Below, piece after piece: positions 8,351 to 16,848 of a stretch of 64,000 bases of DNA. How positions within the stretch are numbered: the stretch's first letter is position 1; the number at the start of each line of letters is the position of its first letter. The stretch is from a bacterium (lineage in GTDB: Bacteria; Desulfobacterota; JAPLJL01), in contig JAQTNV010000001.1 of the NCBI GenBank assembly GCA_028713675.1, forward strand, positions 199,879 through 263,878, read 5' to 3'. The position numbers were made by a program, and so were the translations under genes. The notes beneath the pieces were generated by a model. That model ran no database searches. It was not told where the DNA came from and worked only from the letters and a program-made list of their open reading frames with translations.

Positions 8351-9637
8351 TTACCGGGCCTGTTTAACCAATTCCACGATATCCAGGACCTGCATCTTCT
8401 TTCCCTGCGCGGCCGCCGCGTCTCTCAGGTTCCGCTCGCACCAGGAGCAGGCCGTCACGATGGCCTCCGCCCCGACCGACTGGGCCTCCGCGATCCTCTC
8501 CCCCGCGGTCCAGAGGGCGAAATCATCCATGGTGGTCTTCACCCCGCCGCCGGCCCCGCAGCACCAGGCGTATTCCCGGATCCTTTCCATTTCCACGAAA
8601 TTGATCCCGGGAACGGCCCGGATGACGTCCCGGGGCGGATCGTAAACCCCCTCCCAGCCGCGGTGGACCGTCTTCTCCGGTTCCCGGACAATCAGCTGTC
8701 CCAGGACCTTTTTCTCGGTCCCCTTCCAGGGCACGTACTCTTCGGACTTCCGGCCCAGGTTGCAGGGATCGTGATAGGTGACCCGGAGGGGAATTTTTTT
8801 CGAGAGCTGGAGCTTGCCCTCCCGGATCAGCTCGTCCAGGTACTGGCTGATATGCACAACCTCGAACTTCATTTTCTTTCCCAGCAGGGGGTAGACCGCC
8901 TTCATGATCCCAAACCCGCAGGCGCAGGAGGTGACCACCTTCCGGGCGCCCAGGGCGTTCCAGTCGTCGATATTGCTCTCGGCGAATTTGATGAATTCCC
9001 CCTGGAAGCCCAGCTGGAAGGCCATGCTCCCGCAGCAGGACTCCTGGGCTCCCCGGATCCCGACCTCCACCCCCGCCGAGCGGAGAAGGGTCACCGTCTC
9101 CCGGGCGACCTTCGAAAGCTCCGGGTCGAAGGAGTAAAGGCAGCCGGCGTGGTAAATCACCTCCGCCTGCCCTCCCTTGGAAAGGTCCTTCACGTCCAGG
9201 CCCTCGGCCCAGCGGCCGCGCTCGGACTTGGATTTCATCAGGGGATTGTCTTCCCGGCGCAGGCTTTCAATGATCGGGCCGTGTTCCTCCCGGAAACAGC
9301 CGGCGCCCACCAGGCGGGCCCGGGTGGCGTAAATCGGCCAGAGCACCTCGAGCTCCGAATTGTACTTGCAGGAGGAGTCGCAGGCCCCGCAGGCGGTGCA
9401 GCGGTAAACGATATTGGAAAGCTCCTCGTCGGCCTCATCCAGCTTGCCTTCGGCCAGGGCCAGGCCCAGGGCCATTCTCCCCCCCCCGGAGTAGGCGTGG
9501 AAGTTGAAGCGGGAAATGGCGGGGCAATTCTGGGAAAACCTCCAGCTTTTCATCTGGGCCAGTGGCGGCCATTTGCAGATGGAGCAGCGGGCGCACCTCT
9601 TCATATCATTTCGGTAATCGTTGAGATCAAGCAGCAT
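8351..9637 (-). CDS. CCG-domain iron-sulfur protein
   Basis: The protein has 428 residues. The N-terminal part holds two Cys groups: Cys 15, 18, 21, 38 (an unusual spacing, the last being followed by Pro) and Cys 80, 83, 86, 90 (classical CxxCxxCxxxC). Two cysteine-rich CCG domains follow: ESCCGS and YHDPCNLGR belong to the first and second halves, and WCCGAGGG near the C-terminus marks the second. Related subunits (GlpC, GlcF, HdrD/HdrB-like) pass electrons from a flavin dehydrogenase. The start has an AAGGAGG site. It lies between the etfA gene and the second FAD oxidase, so it probably links them. Confidence 0.9.
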   Translation of the reverse strand: MLLDLNDYRNDMKRCARCSICKWPPLAQMKSWRFSQNCPAISRFNFHAYSGGGRMALGLALAEGKLDEADEELSNIVYRCTACGACDSSCKYNSELEVLWPIYATRARLVGAGCFREEHGPIIESLRREDNPLMKSKSERGRWAEGLDVKDLSKGGQAEVIYHAGCLYSFDPELSKVARETVTLLRSAGVEVGIRGAQESCCGSMAFQLGFQGEFIKFAESNIDDWNALGARKVVTSCACGFGIMKAVYPLLGKKMKFEVVHISQYLDELIREGKLQLSKKIPLRVTYHDPCNLGRKSEEYVPWKGTEKKVLGQLIVREPEKTVHRGWEGVYDPPRDVIRAVPGINFVEMERIREYAWCCGAGGGVKTTMDDFALWTAGERIAEAQSVGAEAIVTACSWCERNLRDAAAAQGKKMQVLDIVELVKQAR

Positions 9638-9649
9638 GTTTTTCCTCCT

Positions 9650-10657
9650 TTAGTCTTTCGGTCCCTTGCGAACCTGTTTGAGCCGCTCAATTAAGGGGGG
9701 AAGGATCCGCCGGTAATCGCCGACCACCCCGTAATTCGCGAAGGAAAATATATTGGCTTCGGGATCCTTGTTGATGGCCACGATCATTTTCGAATTCCCG
9801 CAGCCCGCCATGTGCTGGGACGACCCGGACAGCGCCACCGCGAGATAGAGGTTGGGGCTGACGATCTTCCCGGTCAACCCGATCTGGCGGGCGGAGGAGA
9901 CCCAGCCTGAGTCGCAGGCCGGCCGGGTGGCGCCCACGGCCCCCCCCCAGAACTGCGCCAGCTCCTCGAGCAGCGCGTACGCTTCCGCCCCGCCCATGCC
10001 CCGGCCCCCGCAAGCCACCACCCGGGCATTCTCCAGGGGCACGCCTTTCACCTCTTCCACCACCTTTTCGATAAATTTGGATTTTATTTTCGACTGGTCC
10101 AGCTCCGGGGTCACGGGCTTGATCTCTCCCGGGCGGGACGGGTCGGGTTCCCGGGACTTGAGGGCCCGGAACCTGACCGTAGCCATCTGCGGCCTGGTTT
10201 TACATACAAGGACCGCCAGGGCCCGGCCCCCGTAGACCGGGCGGGTCATGCGCAGGAGGCCGGAGTCCGGGTCAATCGCGAGGGCCACGCAATCCGGGGC
10301 CAGGGCGGTTTTCAGCCGGCAGGCCAGCCGGGGAGCGAGGTCCCGCCCCGTCGCGGTCTGGGCCAGGAGCAGGATTTCCGGCCCGACCTTCTTCACGATT
10401 TTTTCCAGCACCTGGAGATAAACCTCGGGCTGATAGTTTTTCAAAAACGCGGCTTCAGCTTGGTAAACCTCGTCCGCGCCGTAAGCGATGGCCTCGGCGC
10501 CGGTTTTCCCCGCGCTTTCGGACAGAAGCACAATCCCCACCCTGGCCCCCAGACTGTCGGCCAGGTCCCGGCCTCCCCCGAGCAGTTCCCGGGTGCCGGG
10601 CGAGAGCTGATTTCCCGCCAGCTCTCCGATTGCCAAAACTTTTATTTTTTTTGCCAT
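9650..10657 (-). CDS. etfA: Electron transfer flavoprotein alpha subunit
   Basis: This 335-residue protein has an N-terminal alpha/beta domain and the C-terminal FAD-binding domain with the characteristic run GATRPACDSGWVSSARQIG, then SPNLYLAVALSG and MIVAINKDPEANIF. Together with EtfB it forms a soluble flavoprotein that collects electrons from dehydrogenases. Its order after etfB matches FixAB. The gap to etfB is 16 bases. Whether the complex bifurcates electrons cannot be decided from the sequence alone. Confidence 0.95.
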   Translation of the reverse strand: MAKKIKVLAIGELAGNQLSPGTRELLGGGRDLADSLGARVGIVLLSESAGKTGAEAIAYGADEVYQAEAAFLKNYQPEVYLQVLEKIVKKVGPEILLLAQTATGRDLAPRLACRLKTALAPDCVALAIDPDSGLLRMTRPVYGGRALAVLVCKTRPQMATVRFRALKSREPDPSRPGEIKPVTPELDQSKIKSKFIEKVVEEVKGVPLENARVVACGGRGMGGAEAYALLEELAQFWGGAVGATRPACDSGWVSSARQIGLTGKIVSPNLYLAVALSGSSQHMAGCGNSKMIVAINKDPEANIFSFANYGVVGDYRRILPPLIERLKQVRKGPKD

Positions 10658-10673
10658 GGTTAAAGTTGCCCGC

Positions 10674-11462
10674 CTACGCCGGGCATTTTTCGAGTAATTT
10701 GTCCGCTAGTTTCAGGGCCGCTTCCTCCGGGCTTTCCCCCCCGATGATCTCGCAAACCGTTTCCCGCTTCGGGAGGTAAAGATCGACCAGCTCGCAGCGG
10801 GCCGGCGCCGGGGAAGCAAGTTTCAGGTCCGCCGGTTTCCATTCCTGGATGGGCTTTTTCTTGGCCGCGAAAATCCCCGGCATGGTGATCTGGCGCAGTT
10901 CCCCCAGTTCGCTGTCCACGGTGACAACGCAGGGCCGCAGCGCTTCCACCACCTCGTAGCCGTCCGGGGCCACCCGCTCGACCCTGACCTTGTCCTTGAC
11001 CACCTCGATCTTCCGGGCCAGGGTGACGCAGCCCAGGCCGAGCTCTTCGGCGAGGGCCGATCCCACCAGGCCCGCGTCCCAGTCCGCCGCCTGACGCCCG
11101 GTCAGGATCAGGTCGAACTCGCCGATTTTCCTGATCGCCGCGGCCAGGACCCGCGCGCTGGCGAAATGGTCCAGGTCCTCCCACTCCGGGTCTTCAAGCA
11201 GGACCAGTTCGTCCGCGCCCGCGGAGAGGGGTTTTTTCACGACCGCCCGGGCCAGCTTGTCCCCCAGGCTGACCGCGATCACCTTCGCCCCCTGCCCGTC
11301 TTTCAGGCGCAGCGCGGCCTCCAGGGCGTTTTCGTCGAAGGGAGAAAGCACCGGGGGGGTGCCGGGGGGCGGAACCGCCCGTTTCCGGTTCGGGTCCAGA
11401 TGAAACGAGCCCGAGGGCATCTCCGGGTCGAGGATCTGTTTCAGGCAGACGATGACCTGCAT
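10674..11462 (-). CDS. etfB: Electron transfer flavoprotein beta subunit
   Basis: The protein has 262 residues and carries the EtfB domain with KQILDPE near the start and the nucleotide-site run LTGRQAADWDAGLVG. The RQAxDxDxxxVG pattern resembles the type seen in bifurcating EtfB proteins (FixA-like) more than in the ordinary mitochondrial type, but this is only an impression. It lies 10 bases from the tailed FAD oxidase and 16 from etfA, so it belongs to the same transcript. The ribosome site (AGGGGG) is present. Confidence 0.93.
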   Translation of the reverse strand: MQVIVCLKQILDPEMPSGSFHLDPNRKRAVPPPGTPPVLSPFDENALEAALRLKDGQGAKVIAVSLGDKLARAVVKKPLSAGADELVLLEDPEWEDLDHFASARVLAAAIRKIGEFDLILTGRQAADWDAGLVGSALAEELGLGCVTLARKIEVVKDKVRVERVAPDGYEVVEALRPCVVTVDSELGELRQITMPGIFAAKKKPIQEWKPADLKLASPAPARCELVDLYLPKRETVCEIIGGESPEEAALKLADKLLEKCPA

Positions 11463-11472
11463 GCTTGGCCCC

Positions 11473-13155
11473 CTAGAAGAAAAGTTTGCCCGGGTTCATG
11501 ACGTTCCGCGGGTCAAAAATATTTTTCACCTTTTTCAGCGCGGTCACGCTCTCCGGGTCCCGGCGGCGGACCATCTCCGTCCAGGAACCGTAGGGCCGGG
11601 AGAAAAACGCCCCCTGCGTTAACAGGGCCAGGCCGGCCCGGTCAAAGGTCTCCCGGGCGCGCTTGACCCCGGCCGGGTCGTCCGGGGCAAAGACGAGGCT
11701 GAACTCGAGATGGCAGGACCGGCCCTGCTGGACGGGCTGGATATAAACGCCCAGATCGGAGGCCGGGAAACCGGTTTTGTCCATCACCTCGCCCATCACC
11801 TTGATGAAGCCGGGGGTGCGATCGAGAGTGGTGAGGAAAAAGATGTCGGCGCAATTACCCCGGGGCCGAAGTTTCCAATAGGGCTCTGCGCTGGGGCCCG
11901 AAAGCGCCCGCAGCAGCTTTCCCGCGTCCACCCCGGGGAGACCGGTGACCGGCTGGACCCCGTGTTTCCGGGCCAGCTCCATGATGTCCTTGGTTTGGTA
12001 ATCCACCCGCTCCTCGGGAAATCGGTCGTAGCCGGCCACCACGAAAATCAAAATATAAGGAGGAAGCCCGGCCAGGACCTTATTGATTTCCGCCGGCCGG
12101 GTTTCAAGAATCGCGGCCAGATCCAAACGATTGAGAATCAGGCATTCGTCGCCCAGTTTCAGGCGCTGCATCCCGTAGACCAGGTCGATAAGTTCCTCCA
12201 CCTTCCCGGCCCCCGCCAGGTAGAGCTTCTGGATGGAAGGCAGGAGTTCCAGCCTCACTGTGGCCCAGGTCAGGATTCCCAGGGTTCCCTGGGCCCCCTG
12301 CACCACCCGGAAAAGATCGGTCTGGCCGGGCCCGAGGGGGCTTTTCTGGGCCTGGCCCGCGGCCCACTGCTGCTCCAGCGTGCCCGGGCCGGCGGCAGCT
12401 CCGGTCCGGAAAATATCTCCCGTCCCGAACACCACCTCCGTGCAGCCGAGCGGATCAGACATATCCCAGTGGTACTTGGGCACCAGGATGGGCTCCCGCT
12501 CGAGGCAGCTGCCGATCACCGATTTGGTCGCCCGGGGGGCCAGCGGCAACATCAGTTTCATTCCCAGTTTTTCCGCTTCGGGCTTCAGTTCCTGAAAGGT
12601 CACCCCGGGTTCGATCATGGCCACCCGGTTCCGCCGGTCGAGGCGCAGAATCTTTTTCATCCCCGAAAGATCCACCACCACCCCGCCTTCCCGGCCGGGA
12701 ACCGTATCGCCGCGGAAATGCGGGGGGCCGGAGCTGACCGGCACCAGGGAGGCCGCCGTCCGGTTGGCCCATTCCACCAGGGCTTTAACTTCCTCGGCCC
12801 GGCTCGGGCGCACCACGAAAGCCGGGGTCTTCGCCGGGGAGAAACTCAGGTCGGCTTCAAACTGCCGCAGGACCAATGGATCCTGGCTGACCCGGGCGGC
12901 CCCGAAGATTTTGATCAGCTGGTCCCCTCCCGCCGACGGGCGGGTTTTCCCCGGCCGGGCCGCCGGTTTCAGGGTTTTTTTCGGCTTGGCCGCCGAAGTG
13001 AGTTTTTGCTTCGGCCGGGCCGCAGCTTTCCGGGGTTTCACCGGCTGGGCCGAGGTCTTCCGTTTTTTCTTCGGCTGGGGCGCCGGTTTCCGGGTTTTCT
13101 TCGACTTGGCCGCCACCTGGCGTTTTTTCTTTCTTTTTGCCTCCGCTTTGCCCAT
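11473..13155 (-). CDS. FAD-linked oxidase with histone-H1-like N-terminal tail
   Basis: This 560-residue protein begins with about 75 residues almost wholly of Lys, Ala, Pro and Arg, built from roughly six ~10-residue units such as KPAPQPKKKRK and KPKKTLKPAARP. From residue about 85 it is a normal PCMH FAD-linked oxidase (FAD domain about 105-280, with PVSSGPPHFRGDT in the flavin site), a GlcD/lactate dehydrogenase relative and paralogue of the oxidase at 6765-8330. The tail is not known in this family; it might bind membrane, nucleic acid or an acidic partner. The start at 13155 has GGAAGG upstream and lies 2 bases after the tetR-like gene. Confidence 0.87.
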   Translation of the reverse strand: MGKAEAKRKKKRQVAAKSKKTRKPAPQPKKKRKTSAQPVKPRKAAARPKQKLTSAAKPKKTLKPAARPGKTRPSAGGDQLIKIFGAARVSQDPLVLRQFEADLSFSPAKTPAFVVRPSRAEEVKALVEWANRTAASLVPVSSGPPHFRGDTVPGREGGVVVDLSGMKKILRLDRRNRVAMIEPGVTFQELKPEAEKLGMKLMLPLAPRATKSVIGSCLEREPILVPKYHWDMSDPLGCTEVVFGTGDIFRTGAAAGPGTLEQQWAAGQAQKSPLGPGQTDLFRVVQGAQGTLGILTWATVRLELLPSIQKLYLAGAGKVEELIDLVYGMQRLKLGDECLILNRLDLAAILETRPAEINKVLAGLPPYILIFVVAGYDRFPEERVDYQTKDIMELARKHGVQPVTGLPGVDAGKLLRALSGPSAEPYWKLRPRGNCADIFFLTTLDRTPGFIKVMGEVMDKTGFPASDLGVYIQPVQQGRSCHLEFSLVFAPDDPAGVKRARETFDRAGLALLTQGAFFSRPYGSWTEMVRRRDPESVTALKKVKNIFDPRNVMNPGKLFF

Positions 13156-13157
13156 GT

Positions 13158-13820
13158 TTAACCCTTCCTTCCTGATGACTGGAATCCGCTCTTTCTTGCG
13201 AGAATCCGCGATGTCACTTCCTTGGTATGACTTTTCAAACGTTCGAGATATTCAGGGGATTCCGGATTCAATCCCAGAAACTTTCCGATAAATACCGGGT
13301 TGGAAAACAAACCCCAGTAAATAAAGCTCAGGGAGATGAAAGCCAGCGGCAGATCAATGCCCTGGAGCCTTTTACGATCGACTTTTTTCTCCGCCTGCTG
13401 GATCCATTTTCGGAGAAAAGGAACCAACTGCTCCCATTCCACCTGGCGCAGTTTCGGATCACGCTCCAACCATTGGCGGAAAAAAAGGAGGGGAAGGTTG
13501 GGATTCTGATGAAGAACCTCGAGCAGCTCATCCATGATTATTTCCAGGGATTTCTTCAGGACTTCATCATCGCTCAAATCCCCGGTCATCATGTCTTCGA
13601 TATGGCGGTTAATCATCTTCGTGAGGGGGACGATGGATCGCTGCAGCACCTGGCTGTAGAGATCCAACTTGCTCCCGCCGTGATAATGCAGGGTCTGGAT
13701 GGATATGCCCGCAGCCGAGGCGATCCGCCGGGTGGTGGTTCCCTCGTAACCGCGCTGGGCGAAGAGAACCTCGGCGGCGTCAAGCACTCTTTCGGAGGTT
13801 TCTTTTTTCTGTTTTTTCAT
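13158..13820 (-). CDS. TetR-family transcriptional regulator
   Basis: The protein has 220 residues from the ATG at 13820 (MKKQKKETSER); an upstream TTG at 13850 is unlikely because it falls in the operator. The N-terminal helix-turn-helix covers about residues 15-55, with ALFAQRGYEGTTTRRIA-type sequence typical of TetR_N, and the rest is a ligand-binding domain. TetR proteins repress by binding a palindrome and let go when a small effector binds. It is the first gene of the electron-transfer operon and lies downstream of a promoter overlapping a perfect palindrome, so self-repression of the whole operon is likely. The effector is unknown. Confidence 0.9.
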   Translation of the reverse strand: MKKQKKETSERVLDAAEVLFAQRGYEGTTTRRIASAAGISIQTLHYHGGSKLDLYSQVLQRSIVPLTKMINRHIEDMMTGDLSDDEVLKKSLEIIMDELLEVLHQNPNLPLLFFRQWLERDPKLRQVEWEQLVPFLRKWIQQAEKKVDRKRLQGIDLPLAFISLSFIYWGLFSNPVFIGKFLGLNPESPEYLERLKSHTKEVTSRILARKSGFQSSGRKG

Positions 13821-13844
13821 TAAAGGTGATTTGGAATATTTTTC

Positions 13845-13887
13845 AATCAATCGATTGATTTATAAACGATCGGGAATTTGATGTCAA
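13845..13887 (-). promoter_or_regulatory. Promoter and likely TetR operator of the electron-transfer operon
   Basis: On the minus strand there is a TTGACA -35 box (13882-13887), a 17-base spacer and a TATAAA -10 box (13859-13864). The perfect 16-base palindrome AATCAATCGATTGATT (13845-13860) covers the downstream edge of the -10 and the expected start site. This is where a TetR repressor would sit to block transcription. It lies about 25 bases before the tetR-like start. Confidence 0.75.
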
Positions 13888-14346
13888 GCAATATTTTTCT
13901 CCGATGAGCCTCCCCGGTCAGGCCGCAGAGGGCAAAGGACGTGAGACGTGAGACGTGAGGCGTAAGGGGTAAGGCGCAAGAAAAAGTAAGCTGTAAGCAG
14001 TAAAGAGCAAAAGCAAGATTGCTTCGCTGGCGCTCGCAATGACAAGATTATTTATTGGTTTATCGAAAAACTGGGGGGCTCGCGACGCTCACGCCTTTGG
14101 CGGGCAAACAAAACATCATTAATAGACTACTCCTGATTGCTCTCTTTGGTTTTACCGAAGACCGGGGAGTTGGTCCTCGCAACTATCGTGTCTATCGTGT
14201 CATCGGGTTCATTGTGTCCATTGTGTCGAATCATTCAATCTTTTTCTTTGACGCAACGAACGCTATGAACTCAATGGACTGTCTTTTCGACACTACGGAT
14301 TTATTCCGAAGGGTTTATCTGAGGGACACAATGGACACAATGGACG
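13888..14346. repeat. Gene-free gap with word repeats and dispersed repeats
   Basis: The gap holds words such as gtgagacgtgagacgtgagg (about 13940), a 'gcttcgctggcgctcgcaatgac' type REP end near 14021-14044, the 39-base palindromic repeat at 14141-14179, and a run of acacaatggacacaatgg and tgtgtcattgtgtcc words (14190-14350). No gene is supported. Confidence 0.65.
14141..14179. repeat. Dispersed palindromic repeat, copy 1
   Basis: This 39-base element recurs at 59313-59351 with one mismatch, 45 kb away. The inner part (gacc ... ggtc) can fold into a hairpin. Both copies lie in word-repeat blocks. Confidence 0.65.
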
Positions 14347-15000
14347 CTATGGACGCCTTTGCTCTATGCCCTCTGCCCTCTGCCCTATGCTGTGCCCTTT
14401 TATCGACACAAAAATGGTATAGAGCCGGCCGATTTCAATTTCTTCGATTAACTTCATCCCGGATTCCCCGATCCCCCGCCGGAGGGCCTCCCTCGTCGCC
14501 CGGGGCGCGTAACGCGGGATAATCCCCGTCTCGGAAAGCACCATCGCCTTCCCCCCGGGCCGCAGGACCCGCTCAGCTTCCCGGAAAAATTCCTTCGGAT
14601 CGACGCAATGGATCGCCCCCAGGGAAACGCAAAGATCGAAGACCCCGCCCCGGAACGGCACCCGGGTCATATCCCCCGCCACGTAAGCGACCCGGCCTCC
14701 ATAACGGGAAGCCTTTTTCAGCATCGGCTTCTCCAGTTCCAGCCCGGTCATCCTTCCCCCCCGGCGCGACAGCCGGCGGGACAGGTACCCGGTACCGGCT
14801 CCCAGTTCCAGGACCCGGTCTCCCGGGTTAACTATTTTTTCAAAATAATCCTCGCCGAAATAGAAAAACGGCCGCCCCAGCTGGTAGACCGCGGACATCT
14901 TCCGATAAAGCGGCCGGGCGAAACCTCGTCGGACCGAAAGCCCTTCCAGGGCGTGGATCGGAGCCATAAATATTTCGGTGGTGAGCAGACGGAGATTCAT
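14347..15000 (-). CDS. Class I SAM-dependent methyltransferase
   Basis: The protein has 217 residues from the ATG at 15000 (MNLRLLTTEIF). The frame stays open upstream to 15189, but those residues are encoded by word-repeat DNA and by the neighbouring gene's 3' region, so I leave them out. The AdoMet motif I is clear (VLELGAGTGYLSRRLS) and motif IV-like sequence follows (FDLCVSLGAIHCVD). Methyltransferases of this UbiE/COQ5 type act on small molecules or lipids; the substrate is unknown. The last ~17 residues are also encoded by word repeats (a tail of KGHSIGQRAEG type), so the true stop may be recent. Confidence 0.82.
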   Translation of the reverse strand: MNLRLLTTEIFMAPIHALEGLSVRRGFARPLYRKMSAVYQLGRPFFYFGEDYFEKIVNPGDRVLELGAGTGYLSRRLSRRGGRMTGLELEKPMLKKASRYGGRVAYVAGDMTRVPFRGGVFDLCVSLGAIHCVDPKEFFREAERVLRPGGKAMVLSETGIIPRYAPRATREALRRGIGESGMKLIEEIEIGRLYTIFVSIKGHSIGQRAEGIEQRRP

Positions 15001-15116
15001 TTCTTTATAAAAGGTAGACCGCGGGGGATTTTTATTTCCCGTTACCTTTGACCTTTCACCTTTGAACTGTTTACTCCCTGCCCTATGCTCCGTGCTCTCT
15101 GCACCATGCCATAGAT

Positions 15117-16781
15117 CTACTGATCCGCCGCCTTTTGATAGACCAGGATCCGGAAACCGGAATATTCCCGAAAGAAAAGACCCGCCCATTTTTCCCAGAA
15201 CGGGTCGGGCGAGAATTCCGCCCGGGGCCGGTAGCCGGGGATTTCACCGGTTTTAATCCCCCGTAAAAGCTTTTCATACGGTCCCAGCGCCCGGGCGAAA
15301 ACCGGATCATGAAAAACGTCGGAGTCAACCAAAACCGCCCAGTCCGGATCCGCTTTCTGGAATTTCTCTGCGGACAGCTCACTTGCCTTCGGAAAATGTA
15401 TTTCCCGGCTGAAGCCGAAATGATCGGTAGGCTGATAAACCCACCAGTGGGTCAGGACCCGGCTGTCGCGGGGGATGTTTTCCCCCACCCATTTCCCCGC
15501 CTCCCGGTAGGGGTGGTGGATTCCGCTAAAATGCGGATATTTCAGGTCGGAAAGAAAAAATACGGTCGAGAGCAGCAAAATCCCCCAGCCGAGAAACCTC
15601 CCCGCTCCGGAGCGGGATTGGCAAAGGGAAACCAGGACCCAGGACCCCGCCAGGACCACGAATGGAAAAATCGGGAACTGGTACTGCGGGTACAGGTCCC
15701 GCGTGTACCAGGTGGACGAAAGGAAATATCCCGCCGGTAAAATCCAGAATAAAACCGCCCGGCGCCAGTCCGTTAGGACCATCCGGACCCCTCCCCACAA
15801 TGAAGTTACAAAAATCAGGGGCCCGAAAAATAACGGGAAAATATAAGCCAGCCGGTGGAAACCGATGGAGAGGAAGGACAAGGTCTCCACCCTTCCGTAA
15901 ACAAGGTGATTGATATTATCGGTCATGAAATCCATTTGCTGCTTGAAGTCCGGCCAGTCCAGGACGGCAAACGGGCAGGTCGCCAGCAAAATCAGCAGGG
16001 CCAGGTATAAAACCAGCCCGCCCTTGACCAGCTCTTTTATCCGGGGAACCCCCGGCCGGAATAAAACCGCGAATAAGGGAAAAGAAACAACATAAAAATA
16101 TTTCGTCCCCAGGGCCAGACCCATGAAAACCCCGGCCCAGAGATAATCCCGGAATTTTCCCCCTTCGAGAATATTGAGGAAAAAATAAAAAGCGAGCAGG
16201 GTAAAAAACAGGAGCGAGATATCCACTTTGAAAATCTGGGAAAAATAGATATGCAGAGGGGCAAGGGCGAAAAACCAGGCGGAGAGAATCCCGGTCTCCC
16301 GGTTGAATAATCTCCGGCCCAAAACGTAGACCAGGTAGATCGTGGCCAGGCCGAAGGCGATGGAGGTGACCCGGCCGAGGTAGAAAAGCTCGAAGCCGTG
16401 ATCGTAAGCACCGAAATCCGCCAGGCATTTCCCGATTGTGTTTATCCCGCCACCCGCCCAGCACCCGATCCCCAGCACCAATCCGTAAATGACGGTAATC
16501 CAGTAGATCGGGAATGACCCGTACCAGAAAAAGTGCGGGTTCAGGTCCCCGGTTTTCAAAATGTGCAGGGCCGGGTCGATGAGATATCTTTCGTCCGGAC
16601 CGCTTTCGAAATAGGGCAGGAGCAGGCTGATTCCCCGGAGGCGCAAAATGAGCGCCAGGAATAATATCAGGAAAACAAGCCAGCGGTCTTTTTGAAAAAA
16701 CGGGTCCTGATTCCGGGTCCCGATCAGATCCCGGCTTTTATCCTGGGAACAGGCCTTTTCGTCGTCCCTTTGCGATTCCAA
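15117..16781 (-). CDS. Membrane glycosyltransferase, GT39/ArnT-like
   Basis: The protein has 554 residues with about 11 hydrophobic segments and an acidic motif near residue 63 (SGPDERYLIDPAL), as in dolichyl-phosphate-mannose and ArnT-like transferases, which move sugars from a lipid carrier to lipids or proteins on the periplasmic face. Large periplasmic loops lie toward the C-terminus. No ATG is suitable: the start is TTG at 16781, with GAGGAG placed properly upstream. The gene lies downstream of the B12-binding radical SAM gene, and the two may be co-expressed. The acceptor is unknown. Confidence 0.75.
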   Translation of the reverse strand: MESQRDDEKACSQDKSRDLIGTRNQDPFFQKDRWLVFLILFLALILRLRGISLLLPYFESGPDERYLIDPALHILKTGDLNPHFFWYGSFPIYWITVIYGLVLGIGCWAGGGINTIGKCLADFGAYDHGFELFYLGRVTSIAFGLATIYLVYVLGRRLFNRETGILSAWFFALAPLHIYFSQIFKVDISLLFFTLLAFYFFLNILEGGKFRDYLWAGVFMGLALGTKYFYVVSFPLFAVLFRPGVPRIKELVKGGLVLYLALLILLATCPFAVLDWPDFKQQMDFMTDNINHLVYGRVETLSFLSIGFHRLAYIFPLFFGPLIFVTSLWGGVRMVLTDWRRAVLFWILPAGYFLSSTWYTRDLYPQYQFPIFPFVVLAGSWVLVSLCQSRSGAGRFLGWGILLLSTVFFLSDLKYPHFSGIHHPYREAGKWVGENIPRDSRVLTHWWVYQPTDHFGFSREIHFPKASELSAEKFQKADPDWAVLVDSDVFHDPVFARALGPYEKLLRGIKTGEIPGYRPRAEFSPDPFWEKWAGLFFREYSGFRILVYQKAADQ

Positions 16782-16848
16782 ACTTCTCCTCTTGGAATAT
16801 TTTTACCCCCACCCCGGACGGTTTCCCCCGGATCCGGAGCGGAAAATC

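Noticed and set aside
11710..13161. 483-codon plus-strand frame opposite the tailed FAD oxidase
   Set aside because: Shadow of a real gene; the Phe/Leu/Arg/Gly-rich tail is only the reverse of the Lys/Pro repeat.
14055..14522. Plus-strand frame through repeats
   Set aside because: Its product (MDTMDAMDAFALCP style) is a direct translation of word repeats.
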